Below are positions 36,546-46,402 of a stretch of 64,000 nucleotides of DNA, in pieces. Numbering within the stretch: the stretch's first letter is position 1; each line of letters begins with the position of its first letter. Position numbers and translations under genes: made by a program. The stretch comes from Luminiphilus sp. (lineage in GTDB: Bacteria; Pseudomonadota; Gammaproteobacteria; Pseudomonadales; Halieaceae), in contig JAQXAF010000033.1 of assembly GCA_029253085.1 (NCBI GenBank), positions 1-64,000 of the forward strand, given 5' to 3'. The notes beneath the pieces were generated by a model that saw nothing but the letters and a program-made list of their open reading frames with translations, was not told the origin of the DNA and did not search any database.

Positions 36546-37736
36546 GTGAAACAAGTCGTTGTTTTGGGCGCTACGGGCTCTATTGGCTTGAGCACCCTGG
36601 ACGTGCTCAACCGTCATACCGATCGATTTAGCCTACACACCATCACGGCCAATCGTTCCGTTAAAAAAATGCTCGAACTGGTGCTGGCCTATGAGCCTGT
36701 GCAAGCGGTTATGGCATGCCCTGATGCGGCAGAGCAGTTGGCTTCCCAGCTACCTTCGCAGTCGCCGACTCGCGTTCTAGGCGGCGAACAGGCTTTGATT
36801 GAGGCGGCGTCAGCCCCTGAAGTCGACGTAGTCATGGCTGCGATAGTGGGCTTTGCCGGGTTGCGACCCACACTGGCTGCTGCAGAACATGGCAAGCGAC
36901 TCCTGCTCGCCAATAAAGAAGCCTTAGTCAGTGCTGGCAGCGTTTTTATGGAGGCTACACGTGCCGGTGGCGCCACGCTGCTGCCGATCGATAGCGAACA
37001 TAATGCGATGTTCCAATGCATTCCAGCTAATAGCCAGGGTCGCCCACAGTCTGCAGGGGTAGAGAAAATTTTGCTCACCGCATCTGGTGGGCCTTTTAGA
37101 GGCCGCAGCCGCAGTGAGTTGGTGGCCGTGACACCTGAACAAGCCTGTGCCCATCCTAATTGGTCCATGGGTCGAAAAATATCGGTGGATTCAGCAACCC
37201 TGCTGAATAAAGGTTTAGAGCTGGCAGAGGCGTGCTGGTTATTTGAGTGCACCCCAGATGATATCGACGTCGTAGTTCATCCCCAAAGTATTATTCATTC
37301 TCTGGTTCGGTATCACGATGGCTCTGTGCTTGCCCAATTGGGCAATCCCGATATGCGGACGCCGATCGCTTACGGTTTATCGTGGCCTGAGCGCATTGAT
37401 GCAGGGGTTTCGCCTCTCGATCTAGTCAGCGTCGCCAAGCTCGATTTTGAGGCTCCGGACTTAGATGCTTTTCCCTGTCTTCGATTGGCACAAGAGGCGA
37501 TAACGCTGCCGGGGGGTATGTGTGTCCTCAATGCCGCAAATGAGGTCGCTGTTGCCGCATTTTTAGGTGGGGAGCTAGGCTTTACGGGTATTGATAACGT
37601 CATAGCGCATACCCTTGAGAGGGTTTCTAGTGGTGAGCCGGAAAATTTGGCGGCTGTTGAAGCCCTGGACAGTCGCGCCAGGGCCAGTGCTCAAGAGCGC
37701 ATTCAACAATTAAAACGTGACACGGGAGGTGTCTGA
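36546..37736 (+). CDS. dxr: 1-deoxy-D-xylulose 5-phosphate reductoisomerase
   Basis: The second enzyme of the MEP isoprenoid pathway, using NADPH. The start is GTG at 36546, giving (M)KQVVVLGATGSIGLSTLDVL with the NADPH-binding G-x-T-G-S-I-G. LLANKEALVSAG (around residue 120), LPIDSEHNAMFQC (metal and substrate, around residue 147) and the flexible loop with NWSMGRKISVDSATLLNKG are present. At 396 aa it is normal. The track ORF adds 28 residues from inside cdsA. rseP follows after four bases. Confidence 0.97.
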   Translation: MKQVVVLGATGSIGLSTLDVLNRHTDRFSLHTITANRSVKKMLELVLAYEPVQAVMACPDAAEQLASQLPSQSPTRVLGGEQALIEAASAPEVDVVMAAIVGFAGLRPTLAAAEHGKRLLLANKEALVSAGSVFMEATRAGGATLLPIDSEHNAMFQCIPANSQGRPQSAGVEKILLTASGGPFRGRSRSELVAVTPEQACAHPNWSMGRKISVDSATLLNKGLELAEACWLFECTPDDIDVVVHPQSIIHSLVRYHDGSVLAQLGNPDMRTPIAYGLSWPERIDAGVSPLDLVSVAKLDFEAPDLDAFPCLRLAQEAITLPGGMCVLNAANEVAVAAFLGGELGFTGIDNVIAHTLERVSSGEPENLAAVEALDSRARASAQERIQQLKRDTGGV

Positions 37737-37740
37737 GGCT

Positions 37741-39093
37741 ATGGAATTGCTGTGGACAGTCCTGACGGCGCTTGTGACTCTGGGTATTTTGGTGGCGTTT
37801 CACGAATACGGGCACTTTTGGGTTGCCAGGCGGTGTGGCGTCAAGGTGCTGCGATTTTCCGTTGGCTTCGGTACGCCGATTTGGCGGACTCAGGACGCCG
37901 AGGGCACCGAGTACACTCTGGCGGCAATTCCTTTGGGTGGTTACGTTCGGATGCTGGATGAGCGAGAGGGTGAGGTTGACCCCAGTGAGCTTCATCGGGC
38001 CTTCAACCGACAGCCAGTTTGGTCGCGCATTGCGATTGTCAGCGCAGGACCAATGGCAAACTTCTTACTCGCTATTTTTGTTTTTTGGATACTGTTTCTC
38101 AGTGGCGAGAAAGGCATGGTGCCTATTGTCGACAGCATTGAGCCCGACTCCCCAGCGTACTTCGCGGGTATCGAAGTGGGTCAAGAAATTACTAGCATTG
38201 ACGGTAAATCCACGCCGACAGTTAACGCGGTGAGTTTCCGCCTACTTGAGCGTTTGGGTGATTCGGGATTTATTGAGTTGGGGGCTCGCTATTCGGGTTC
38301 CGAGGTTCAGTACAGTTCCAATGCCCCTATTGAACGCTGGCTTGCGGGTGTTGAGGCTCCCAACCCCATTGCAGGGTTAGGGATTTCTTTGGCTTTCCCC
38401 GCGGTACCGCCCGTTGTTGAGAAGACCATTGAAGATTCCCCCGCTGAGGCTGCTGGGTTTCTGTCAGGCGACCGTATTGTCTCTGCGGACGGTGTGTTGA
38501 TGGCGAACTGGTCAGACTGGGTTGACTACGTACAAGCCCGACCCGGAGCTCCCATCGCAGTGGTGGCAACGCGAGATAACATGGATTTTGCCCTAACCTT
38601 GACGCCGGTCGAGAAATTGTCGAATGGACAGGCCATTGGCAGCGTCGGCATGGCGGTTCGCAGTCCGGAGATTCCCGCGGAAAGCCTGCGCGTATTTGAT
38701 CGAGGGCCCATTGATGCACTTTTGGCTGCTTTGCAGCGAACTTTCGATCTAACCGTGTTTACATTTGAGTCTATTTTAAAGATGCTTCAGGGCTTAATTT
38801 CGACGGCAAATTTGTCGGGCCCCATTACGATCGCACAGGTTGCCGCAGCGTCAGCTGAATCAGGCTGGCAGTCATGGTTGGGTTTTCTGGCGCTGTTAAG
38901 TATTTCGCTGGGGGCATTAAATTTATTGCCAATTCCTATTCTTGATGGCGGTCATTTGTTGTTTTACACCATAGAGGCGCTTACCGGCCGGGCTATTCCC
39001 GAGCGTATTCAGGGGTGGGGGTATCAAATGGGACTAATAATGGTGATGAGTCTCATGGCCTTTGCCCTGTATAATGATTTCAGTCGGCTGTAA
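37741..39093 (+). CDS. rseP: Site-2 protease RseP
   Basis: An intramembrane zinc protease that completes cleavage of anti-sigma factors such as RseA and clears signal peptides. The HExxH motif is VAFHEYGHFWVA in the first membrane helix (around residue 20), and the second ligand motif is LLPIPILDGGH near residue 400. Two periplasmic PDZ domains lie between, e.g. around VEKTIEDSPAEAAGFLSGDRIVS. At 450 aa it matches E. coli RseP. The start is the ATG at 37741; the eight extra track codons overlap dxr. Confidence 0.96.
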   Translation: MELLWTVLTALVTLGILVAFHEYGHFWVARRCGVKVLRFSVGFGTPIWRTQDAEGTEYTLAAIPLGGYVRMLDEREGEVDPSELHRAFNRQPVWSRIAIVSAGPMANFLLAIFVFWILFLSGEKGMVPIVDSIEPDSPAYFAGIEVGQEITSIDGKSTPTVNAVSFRLLERLGDSGFIELGARYSGSEVQYSSNAPIERWLAGVEAPNPIAGLGISLAFPAVPPVVEKTIEDSPAEAAGFLSGDRIVSADGVLMANWSDWVDYVQARPGAPIAVVATRDNMDFALTLTPVEKLSNGQAIGSVGMAVRSPEIPAESLRVFDRGPIDALLAALQRTFDLTVFTFESILKMLQGLISTANLSGPITIAQVAAASAESGWQSWLGFLALLSISLGALNLLPIPILDGGHLLFYTIEALTGRAIPERIQGWGYQMGLIMVMSLMAFALYNDFSRL

Positions 39094-39132
39094 ATGCGTT
39101 GTTTGCGTGTCGGTTTACATAGCACCTTTGAG

Positions 39133-39158
39133 AGCCGATTCATTGAGTCGGCTTTGTT
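39133..39158 (+). terminator. Terminator-like hairpin between rseP and bamA
   Basis: AGCCGATTC and GAGTCGGCT form a nine-pair RNA stem (one G-U pair) with an ATT loop, followed by TTTGTT. The T tract is imperfect, so partial termination or attenuation is more likely than a full stop, since bamA follows on the same strand. Confidence 0.5.
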
Positions 39159-39206
39159 ACTGATTGCGTTTAGACGCGGCGGTTTTGTTGGAGAGAGCAT
39201 CTTTTG

Positions 39207-41828
39207 ATGTGTTTCGCTAAAAATAAAAGTAAAGCAGTACGTTTGGTGCCGGCACTTTTCATTGTGTTGCTCACTCTATTGCCCGCACTCACACAGGCAC
39301 AGGCTGAGGCATTTAACGTCAGCGATATTCGTGTCGAGGGGTTACAGCGAATATCTCCGGGGAGCGTTTTTGCCGCGCTGCCTGTCGGCGTGGGAGATGT
39401 TGCGGATACTTATGCGATCAGAGCATCGGCCAAAAATCTATTTGCGACGGGTAACTTTGATGACATTTCGATCGGCCGGGATGGGTCGGTTCTGGTTGTT
39501 ACGGTTGCCGAGCGACCAAGCATTAGCGAGATCACGATTGATGGCAACAAAGCGATCGAAACCGAGGCGCTGCTTGATGGCTTGAAAGGTGCGGGCCTTT
39601 CTGTAGGCAATGTATTCCAGCGTTCAACATTAGAGGGGATGCAGCTCGAGTTGCAGCGGCAGTATGTACTGCAGGGGCGCTACGATGCCCGAATCGAAGC
39701 CGAGGTTATTCCCGAGCCTCGAAATCGCGTTTCGATTGCGATTGATGTCAATGAGGGAACGGTCGCCTCGATCAAGCACATCAACATCGTCGGCAATACG
39801 ATTTACACCGACGAGCAGCTCCAAGATATTTTTGAGCTGAAGATGACTGGCTGGCTCTCATTTTTCACCAGTGATGATAAGTACTCTAAAGAAAAGTTGA
39901 CGTCTGATTTCGAAAACTTGAGTTCCTATTACCTCGATCGCGGGTACCTTGAATTTAATATTGATTCAACACAGATTGCTATTTCACCGGGCATGGAGGC
40001 GGTCTACATCACCGCTAACGTTACCGAGGGCGATAAATTTACGGTCAGTGACGTTGGGCTTTCCGGCGATCTGGTCCTTCCCGAAGATGACCTTAAGCGC
40101 TTTTTACTCGTGCAGCCGGGCCAGGTTTACTCTCAAACCTTGATCACGACGACTGAGGAGTATTTGACCCGTCGTCTGGGTAATGAGGGGTACAACTTCG
40201 CGACGGTGACGGGCATTCCTGAGGTAGAGGAAGACAGCAAGGTCAAGATCAAGTTTTTCGTGGATCCGGGAAAAAGAACTTACGTTCGACGGATAGACTT
40301 TAGCGGTAACCTCGATACCTCGGATGACGTGCTTCGTCGCGAAATGCGTCAGATGGAATCAGCTCCGGCGTCGGCGTCAGCCATTGAGCAAGGCAGGATT
40401 CGTCTGCAGCGTCTGGGGTTCTTCAAAACGGTGGAAGCTGATACGGAGGAGGTCGCGGGATATGATGACCTTATCGACGTTGAATACACGGTGACCGAGC
40501 AATCATTTGGCTCTATCGGTGGCAGTATTGGATACGCCCAAGATGCGGGCTTGATACTGGGTCTTAACCTGCAGCAAAACAACTTTTTGGGTACGGGCCG
40601 CAGAGTAGGGGTCAACCTTAATTCCTCCAGATATCAGGATGTTGTCAGCCTCAACTATACGAATCCCTACTTTACCGAAGATGGTGTGAGCCGCGGCTTT
40701 AGTGTGTTTTACCGCAAGACAGATCTCTCTGAAATTAATGTGGCGAGCTATACGACCGATACGGTCGGTGCCAATATGAATTTTGGATACCCGATCAGTG
40801 AAACACAGCGACTAGGCTTTTCCTTCGGTGTTACCGATACCAAGATAACCGCAGGCCAGTATGCGGTTCAGGAGATAAAATCTAGCCCTCGTCTCGAGCC
40901 TGAGGTCGCAAATTGGTATGAAAGCACGCTGCAGGCAGATGGCACTTACGCGGCTGCAGAGGTGTTACGGCCTATTGCAGAGTTGCCGATCACCGCGCTG
41001 ACGATTCCTGGTCAGCTCGGATTCCTAGACCTCAACGGCGATGAATACCTGAACTTTAGCGTGACCGGATCATGGTTACAGTCCACGCTCAACCGAGGGC
41101 AATTAGCGACCCGAGGGGTATCACAATCGGTGGCTCTCGAGGTTGCGGTGCCGCTGTCAGATTTAGAGTTCTACAAGTTCACTTATCGGGGTGAAATCTA
41201 TCTGCCGGTCTACAAAGAATTTGTCCTGCACTTGCGCGGTGAACTAGGTTATGGCGGTGGTTATGGCGATACCAGTGAACTGCCTTTTTACGAGCACTTC
41301 TTTGCAGGCGGTTTTGGTTCAGTGCGCGGTTTTGAAGCTAACACGTTAGGACCGCGTAGTACGCCACCATTGATATACAACTCGAACAGTCCGATTACCC
41401 AGATCGATGAAAACGGTAATCCGACGCAGGTGGGGGGGCCGTCAGGGCGAGGTTTCGGCTACGTCGTTGATCCTCGAACGGGCAAGCTCATCGTGCAACC
41501 CATCTCGACCCGTCCCGACCCTTTTGGTGGTAATGTGCTCGCGGAGGGTAGTGCCGAGCTGCTTTTCCCCATGCCGTTCATCAAGGATCGAAGCTCGCTT
41601 CGCTCAGCATTCTTTTTAGATGTCGGCAATGTGTTTAACACCAACTGCCGTGGTAATCAGATTAACTGTTTTGATGTCGACGCGGGTGAGCTGCGTTATT
41701 CTGTTGGAGTTGGTGTAACTTGGCTGTCAGGCTTTGGTCCACTGACATTTAGCTTAGCTAAGCCACTTAATGCCAGTGAGATTGACGAGCGCGAAGTATT
41801 CCAGTTTACGCTGGGAAGAAGTTTCTAA
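39207..41828 (+). CDS. bamA: Outer-membrane protein assembly factor BamA
   Basis: The central Omp85 protein of the BAM complex. A signal peptide (LVPALFIVLLTLLPALTQA) is followed by five POTRA domains (e.g. FNVSDIRVEGLQRISPGSVF and VRRIDFSGNLDTSDDVLRREMRQ). A 16-stranded beta-barrel of about 400 residues follows, with the lid-loop motif GGFGSVRGFE (VRGF) around residue 713, ending in aromatic FTLGRSF. At 873 aa it is somewhat longer than E. coli BamA (810), mainly through barrel loops such as the segment around SPITQIDENGNPTQVGG. I use the ATG at 39207, one codon inside the track ORF. Confidence 0.96.
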   Translation: MCFAKNKSKAVRLVPALFIVLLTLLPALTQAQAEAFNVSDIRVEGLQRISPGSVFAALPVGVGDVADTYAIRASAKNLFATGNFDDISIGRDGSVLVVTVAERPSISEITIDGNKAIETEALLDGLKGAGLSVGNVFQRSTLEGMQLELQRQYVLQGRYDARIEAEVIPEPRNRVSIAIDVNEGTVASIKHINIVGNTIYTDEQLQDIFELKMTGWLSFFTSDDKYSKEKLTSDFENLSSYYLDRGYLEFNIDSTQIAISPGMEAVYITANVTEGDKFTVSDVGLSGDLVLPEDDLKRFLLVQPGQVYSQTLITTTEEYLTRRLGNEGYNFATVTGIPEVEEDSKVKIKFFVDPGKRTYVRRIDFSGNLDTSDDVLRREMRQMESAPASASAIEQGRIRLQRLGFFKTVEADTEEVAGYDDLIDVEYTVTEQSFGSIGGSIGYAQDAGLILGLNLQQNNFLGTGRRVGVNLNSSRYQDVVSLNYTNPYFTEDGVSRGFSVFYRKTDLSEINVASYTTDTVGANMNFGYPISETQRLGFSFGVTDTKITAGQYAVQEIKSSPRLEPEVANWYESTLQADGTYAAAEVLRPIAELPITALTIPGQLGFLDLNGDEYLNFSVTGSWLQSTLNRGQLATRGVSQSVALEVAVPLSDLEFYKFTYRGEIYLPVYKEFVLHLRGELGYGGGYGDTSELPFYEHFFAGGFGSVRGFEANTLGPRSTPPLIYNSNSPITQIDENGNPTQVGGPSGRGFGYVVDPRTGKLIVQPISTRPDPFGGNVLAEGSAELLFPMPFIKDRSSLRSAFFLDVGNVFNTNCRGNQINCFDVDAGELRYSVGVGVTWLSGFGPLTFSLAKPLNASEIDEREVFQFTLGRSF

Positions 41829-41858
41829 TTTAAAAAAACTCTGTTAAGGGAGGTTGTT

Positions 41859-42380
41859 GTGAAACCATTCAATAAATTCTTGGTGTCTGTGGCACTGTTG
41901 GTTCTACCCACACTGGCAATGGCTCAAGGGAAAATTGCTGTCGTTAATCTTGAGGAAGCTATCCTCCAAACTGACTTGGCACAGCAGCGTTTGGCTGAGT
42001 TTGAAAAAAATGAAGATTTCACCAGTGATAAAAATGAGTTTGAAAGTCTGCGAGAAGAACTTGACAAACTTGTTCAGGATTTCCAACGTGATCAAGCGGC
42101 AATGAGTGAAGATCAGATGGTCGCCGCGCGACAAAAGGTCTCCAGTAAGAATTCCGATCTCGAGTATGTCGCCAAGAAGTTGCAGACGCTACAGCAGCAA
42201 AACGCTCAGCGCGTTTTTCAAGAGCTTGCACCTAAGGCTCGGGAAGTTCTTCGTGACATCATTACGACAGAACAAATTGGCTTGTTACTGCAGCAGCAGG
42301 GGGTGATTCACGCTGACCTCGGTTACAGCATTACCGCCAAGGTTACTGACAAACTAAATCAGTTGCCCACTGAAGAGTGA
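41859..42380 (+). CDS. skp: Periplasmic chaperone Skp/OmpH
   Basis: A trimeric holdase for unfolded outer-membrane proteins. A signal peptide (FLVSVALLVLPTLAMAQG) is followed by GKIAVVNLEEAILQT, the core strand. A long coiled-coil of about 90 residues follows, rich in E, K and Q (e.g. LREELDKLVQDFQRDQ), and then a C-terminal core helix. At 173 aa it has family length. The start is GTG with a strong AAGGGAGG. The bamA-skp-lpxD order is conserved. Confidence 0.93.
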   Translation: MKPFNKFLVSVALLVLPTLAMAQGKIAVVNLEEAILQTDLAQQRLAEFEKNEDFTSDKNEFESLREELDKLVQDFQRDQAAMSEDQMVAARQKVSSKNSDLEYVAKKLQTLQQQNAQRVFQELAPKAREVLRDIITTEQIGLLLQQQGVIHADLGYSITAKVTDKLNQLPTEE

Positions 42381-42392
42381 AGTCAGTCTCTT

Positions 42393-43433
42393 TTGCTGAA
42401 GCTGGGTGACATTGCTAAGCGACTGAATCTTGAGCTCCTTGGCGAGCCAGAGTTAGAACTCGAGGGTATTGCTCCCCTCGCAACTGCTGGAGCCACAGAG
42501 TTGAGCTTTGTGGTCAAGCAGGGGCACTTATCGGAGGCCAAAGCGACTCGGGCAGCGGCACTCATTTTACGCCCCGAATGGGCTGAAAATTGGTCGGGGG
42601 CGGCACTACTTAGCAATGACCCTTACCTGAGTTTTGCCCAAGCCACCCAGCTCTTTGATGACCGGCCCGTTGCTGTGGTTGGGGTTCATGAAAGCGCAGT
42701 GGTTCATGAGACGGCAGTCTTGGGTAGCGCAGTGAGTGTGGGTGCTAATGCCGTCTTGGAAGAGGGCGTCGTCATTGGCGATGGGGCGATTATAGGTGCG
42801 GGTGTTTATGTAGGGCATCACACTCACGTCGGTCGTCACACACGCCTGTATCCCAACAGCGTTTTGTATCACCGTGTCGTGATTGGCGAGCACTGTATTG
42901 TTCATAGCAATGCAACGATAGGCGCTGATGGCTTTGGTTTTGCACCCTCTGGGGACGGCTGGGTAAAAATATTGCAGCTGGGCGGTGTTCGTATTGGTGA
43001 CCGTGTTGAGATTGGCGCTGGTTGTACGATCGACCGAGGTGCCCTTGAAGATACGGTTATTGAAGACAATGCTATTTTGGATAACCAGGTGCACCTAGCT
43101 CATAACGTTCAGGTGGGTCAGCGCACGGCTTTTGCCGCTTGCAGTGGTGTCGGGGGTAGTACGGTTATCGGTGCAGACTGTACTTTTGCGGGTATGGTCG
43201 GCATTAGTGATCACATTACTATTGCCGACAACGTACACGTCAATGGGCAGGGCCGGGTGAGTAAATCCTTGGAAGAGCCAGGCTTATATGCCTCAGGAAC
43301 ACCGATACAGCCCTACAAGGACTGGAGTAAAAACGCCGTGCGGTTTGAGCAGCTGGCGACTCTAGCTCGTCGCTTAACCGCGTTGGAAAAACAGTTGTCT
43401 AATACAATTGAGTCGGAGGAGAAAGGGACATGA
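42393..43433 (+). CDS. lpxD: UDP-3-O-acylglucosamine N-acyltransferase
   Basis: Adds the second primary acyl chain of lipid A. An N-terminal uridine-binding domain (about 100 residues) is followed by a left-handed beta-helix of hexapeptide repeats (e.g. [18 protein letters not shown]). The catalytic histidine region is [15 protein letters not shown] (around residue 236), with a C-terminal helix. At 346 aa it is normal. The start appears to be TTG at 42393, 12 bases after skp, as no ATG or GTG lies in frame nearby. It overlaps fabZ as ATGA. Confidence 0.95.
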   Translation: MLKLGDIAKRLNLELLGEPELELEGIAPLATAGATELSFVVKQGHLSEAKATRAAALILRPEWAENWSGAALLSNDPYLSFAQATQLFDDRPVAVVGVHESAVVHETAVLGSAVSVGANAVLEEGVVIGDGAIIGAGVYVGHHTHVGRHTRLYPNSVLYHRVVIGEHCIVHSNATIGADGFGFAPSGDGWVKILQLGGVRIGDRVEIGAGCTIDRGALEDTVIEDNAILDNQVHLAHNVQVGQRTAFAACSGVGGSTVIGADCTFAGMVGISDHITIADNVHVNGQGRVSKSLEEPGLYASGTPIQPYKDWSKNAVRFEQLATLARRLTALEKQLSNTIESEEKGT

Positions 43434-43864
43434 TTATGGATATCGCTGCGATTAGGGAGCACCTGCCCCATCGCTATCCATTCTTGTTGGTTGATAGAGT
43501 CATTGGCCTCGAACTTGGCGAATCAATTCACGCCTATAAAAACCTGAGCATCAATGAGCCTTATTTTGACGGCCATTTTCCTGAGCAGCCTGTATTTCCT
43601 GGTGTACTATTAGTTGAGGCAATGGCACAAGCGGCGGGAATATTGGGTTTTAAAACGATGGGAAAAACACCGAAAGATGGTTCGCTTTACTACCTTGTAG
43701 GAGTCGACAAGCTGCGGTTTAAGCGGCCGTGTGTTCCCGGGGATCGTGTTGATTTGTTCGCCAAAATCGTAAGCGAGCGGCGAGGCATTTGGAAGTTCGA
43801 TGTCCGCTCTGAAGTCGAGGGCGCCACTTGTGCCTCGGCAACTATCCTCTGTGCAGACCGCTAG
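43430..43864 (+). CDS. fabZ: 3-hydroxyacyl-[ACP] dehydratase FabZ
   Basis: Dehydrates beta-hydroxyacyl-ACP in fatty-acid synthesis. A hot-dog-fold protein of 144 aa with [13 protein letters not shown] (catalytic histidine, around residue 14) and [26 protein letters not shown] (central helix with the glutamate, around residue 46). Two near ATGs (codons 1 and 3) are possible; the GGAGGAGAAAGGG upstream suits the first. It sits between lpxD and lpxA, balancing membrane fatty acid and lipid A supply. Confidence 0.96.
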   Translation: MIMDIAAIREHLPHRYPFLLVDRVIGLELGESIHAYKNLSINEPYFDGHFPEQPVFPGVLLVEAMAQAAGILGFKTMGKTPKDGSLYYLVGVDKLRFKRPCVPGDRVDLFAKIVSERRGIWKFDVRSEVEGATCASATILCADR

Positions 43865-43867
43865 GTT

Positions 43868-44638
43868 GTGATTCATCCAACGGCCATCGTCGATGCCCAA
43901 GCCGAAATTTCGGATACCGCGACTATTGGTCCTTATGTGGTGATTGGTCCCGATGTCACTATTGGCCCGGATACGATCATAGAGCCCCACGTTGTGATTC
44001 GCGGGCCAACAACAATTGGCGCTAGAAATCACATATACCAGTTCAGCACCGTGGGTGAAGCCACCCCAGATCTTAAATATCACGATGAGCCAACGGAGTT
44101 GGTGATCGGTAATGACAACATCATTCGCGAGAATGTCACGATTCATCGAGGTACCGTACAAGACCGTGGCGTCACCCAGCTGGGCGACCACAATCTAATT
44201 ATGGCTTACGTTCACGTTGGCCACGACAGTGTCGTCGGGAACAATACGATCCTGGTAAACAATACCGCTCTTGCGGGCCACGTGGTGGTCGGAGACTGGG
44301 CCATTCTCAGTGGCTATACGCTAGTGCATCAGTTTTGCAAAATTGGCGCCCACAGTTTTAGTGGTATGGGAACCGCTATTGGTAAGGACGTGCCTGCATT
44401 CGTGACCGTGGCTGGCAGTCCAGCAGAGGCCAAGACCATTAATTCCGAGGGTTTGCGCAGGCGTGGCTTCAATAGTCATACCTTGGCGGAGTTGCGCCGC
44501 GCTTATAAGATCATTTACCGACAAGGGTTGACCCTGGATGACGCCGTTCAGCGTTTAGAGAGTATGGTCAAAGAGACCCCAGAGTTACAGATGCTTATTG
44601 ATAGTCTTTCCAACTCAGAGCGTGGCATTGTCCGCTGA
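43868..44638 (+). CDS. lpxA: UDP-N-acetylglucosamine acyltransferase LpxA
   Basis: Transfers the first (R)-3-hydroxyacyl chain to UDP-GlcNAc in lipid A synthesis. The start is GTG, giving (M)IHPTAIVDAQAEI. Hexapeptide repeats run through GPYVVIGPDVTIGPDTIIEPHVVI. The catalytic histidine lies in LIMAYVHVGHDSVVGNN (around residue 120), and the C-terminal helical domain starts near SEGLRRRGFN. At 256 aa it matches E. coli LpxA (262). Three bases separate it from fabZ. Confidence 0.96.
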   Translation: MIHPTAIVDAQAEISDTATIGPYVVIGPDVTIGPDTIIEPHVVIRGPTTIGARNHIYQFSTVGEATPDLKYHDEPTELVIGNDNIIRENVTIHRGTVQDRGVTQLGDHNLIMAYVHVGHDSVVGNNTILVNNTALAGHVVVGDWAILSGYTLVHQFCKIGAHSFSGMGTAIGKDVPAFVTVAGSPAEAKTINSEGLRRRGFNSHTLAELRRAYKIIYRQGLTLDDAVQRLESMVKETPELQMLIDSLSNSERGIVR

Positions 44639-44655
44639 CTGGGGCTGACACCTGC

Positions 44656-45786
44656 ATGCGACTTGGTGTCTTAGCGGGTGAGGCTTCTGGAGATATCTTA
44701 GGAGCTTCAGTGGCCAGCGAACTGCGCCGGCGCCACGCGCACTTGGAGCTGCGAGGTATTGGTGGTTCAAAATTGGCCGAGCAGGGCTTAGCTTCCCTTC
44801 AACCTATGGATCGTCTGTCTGTTTTTGGTATTGTCGATCCGCTCAAGCGTCTCCCAGAGTTACTCAAAATTAGACGGCAAGCGTTCCAGCAACAGGCCAA
44901 ATGGCGCCCTGATTGCTTCCTTGGGATCGATAGCCCCGACTTCAATCTGACTTTAGAGTCTCAACTGCGCGCGCGAGGTATCACAACGGCTCACTTGGTG
45001 AGTCCCTCTGTCTGGGCATGGCGCCCGGGTCGTGTGGGAAAAATCGCCGCAGCGGTTGATTTGATGCTTTGTTTGCTGCCTTTCGAAACGCGCTTTTATG
45101 AGGGAGCGGGTGTGCCTGCGGTTTGTGTCGGGCATCCGCTGGTTGAAGAGCTGGCTGAGTTACCCGGTCAAGGGGTACTGCGGGAAAAATTTGGGCTACG
45201 TGGCGATACCAAGGTGCTGGCGGTTCTACCCGGTAGTCGCGCTGGAGAGGTGGCGTCACTGATGGCTATTTACGGCCAAACTATGGCACGTTTGGCCTCA
45301 CAGCATCGGAATCTTCATTTTCTCATTCCCGCGGCCAATGCTGATCGCAGGCGGCAAATTGAAGCGGTGTTAGCGCCTTTGGAACTGCCGGCAACCATTA
45401 TCTCCGGCCAGGGTCGGGAGGCTATGCTGGCCAGTGATGCCGTGCTGCTGGCGTCAGGTACCGCGACGCTCGAGGCCATGTTGCTTCGTAAACCTATGGT
45501 GGTTGCCTATCGTATGCCATGGCTATCGTGGCAAATTTTGTCGCGCATGGCGATTACGCGGTTTGTCGGGCTCCCTAACGTTCTTGCAGGTCGAGAGGTG
45601 GTGCCAGAGCTACTCCAGGATGCCGCCTCTCCCGAGCAACTGGTAAGACAGGTTGAGTATGTATTGGAGCGCGGGCCTGAGCAGCAGGTTCCTGTGTTTG
45701 ACGAATTGGCAGCGCAGATTGGCGGGGGGTTTGCTGCCCGCACCGCTGATGCTCTGGATAACCTCGTGAGTTTGAAACGTGCCTGA
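44656..45786 (+). CDS. lpxB: Lipid-A-disaccharide synthase
   Basis: A GT19 glycosyltransferase joining UDP-diacyl-GlcN and lipid X. The N-terminus [17 protein letters not shown] is characteristic. [12 protein letters not shown] (around residue 95), [12 protein letters not shown] (around residue 116) and [15 protein letters not shown] (around residue 193) follow. [20 protein letters not shown] is the donor-binding region. At 376 aa the length is normal. It overlaps rnhB by eight bases. Confidence 0.96.
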   Translation: MRLGVLAGEASGDILGASVASELRRRHAHLELRGIGGSKLAEQGLASLQPMDRLSVFGIVDPLKRLPELLKIRRQAFQQQAKWRPDCFLGIDSPDFNLTLESQLRARGITTAHLVSPSVWAWRPGRVGKIAAAVDLMLCLLPFETRFYEGAGVPAVCVGHPLVEELAELPGQGVLREKFGLRGDTKVLAVLPGSRAGEVASLMAIYGQTMARLASQHRNLHFLIPAANADRRRQIEAVLAPLELPATIISGQGREAMLASDAVLLASGTATLEAMLLRKPMVVAYRMPWLSWQILSRMAITRFVGLPNVLAGREVVPELLQDAASPEQLVRQVEYVLERGPEQQVPVFDELAAQIGGGFAARTADALDNLVSLKRA

Positions 45787-46378
45787 GGTATCCATTCTTC
45801 CAGAGGTTTCTGGGCGATATCAATGGATTGCGGGGGTCGATGAGGTTGGCCGAGGTCCTCTGGCGGGGGACGTTGTGGCCGCTGCGGTCATCTTTGGTGA
45901 CAGTGTTCCAGCGGGGGTTACAGACTCAAAGAAATTGACGGCAAAACGTCGAGAGCAGTTAGCCGTCGCTATTAAGTCCAGTGCCCGTGCTTGGTGTATT
46001 GCTAGAGCCTCGGTGGCAGAAATCGATTCCCTCAACATTTTGCAGGCCTCATTACTGGCAATGCATCGAGCTGTGGATGGCTTGTCATTGGCGCCAGAAT
46101 TCGTTTTGGTCGATGGCAACCGTCTACCGGCCTGGGACTACAACTCAAAGCCTGTTATTGGCGGTGATGCATTGGAGGTAAGCATTGGCGCGGCCTCGAT
46201 TCTAGCCAAGGTGCAGCGTGACGCTGAGATGGTGGCTTTGGATGATGAGTATCCCGGTTACGGATTTGCACGGCATAAAGGTTATCCCACACGCGAGCAC
46301 ATGGCGGCGTTGGCAAGTTTAGGTGTGACACCGTGGCACAGAAAAAGCTTTGCGCCCGTAAAACGCTTGCTTAGTTAG
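45779..46378 (+). CDS. rnhB: Ribonuclease HII
   Basis: Cleaves RNA in RNA-DNA hybrids and at misincorporated ribonucleotides. [22 protein letters not shown] (around residue 18) carries the D-E pair of the metal site and the G-R-G motif. [13 protein letters not shown] and the later [14 protein letters not shown] give the remaining acidic ligands and RNase HII hallmarks. At 199 aa it has family length. The GTG start lies inside the 3' end of lpxB. Confidence 0.96.
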   Translation: MPEVSILPEVSGRYQWIAGVDEVGRGPLAGDVVAAAVIFGDSVPAGVTDSKKLTAKRREQLAVAIKSSARAWCIARASVAEIDSLNILQASLLAMHRAVDGLSLAPEFVLVDGNRLPAWDYNSKPVIGGDALEVSIGAASILAKVQRDAEMVALDDEYPGYGFARHKGYPTREHMAALASLGVTPWHRKSFAPVKRLLS

Positions 46379-46402
46379 GCCAGTGTCCTATAGCGTTTGC
46401 CT

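Noticed and set aside
36689-37252. 187-codon minus-strand ORF opposite dxr
   Set aside because: It lies wholly within the well-supported dxr gene and has no recognisable protein pattern; a shadow ORF.
43610-44191. 193-codon minus-strand ORF opposite fabZ/lpxA
   Set aside because: Antisense to two conserved genes and composed of their hexapeptide-repeat complement.
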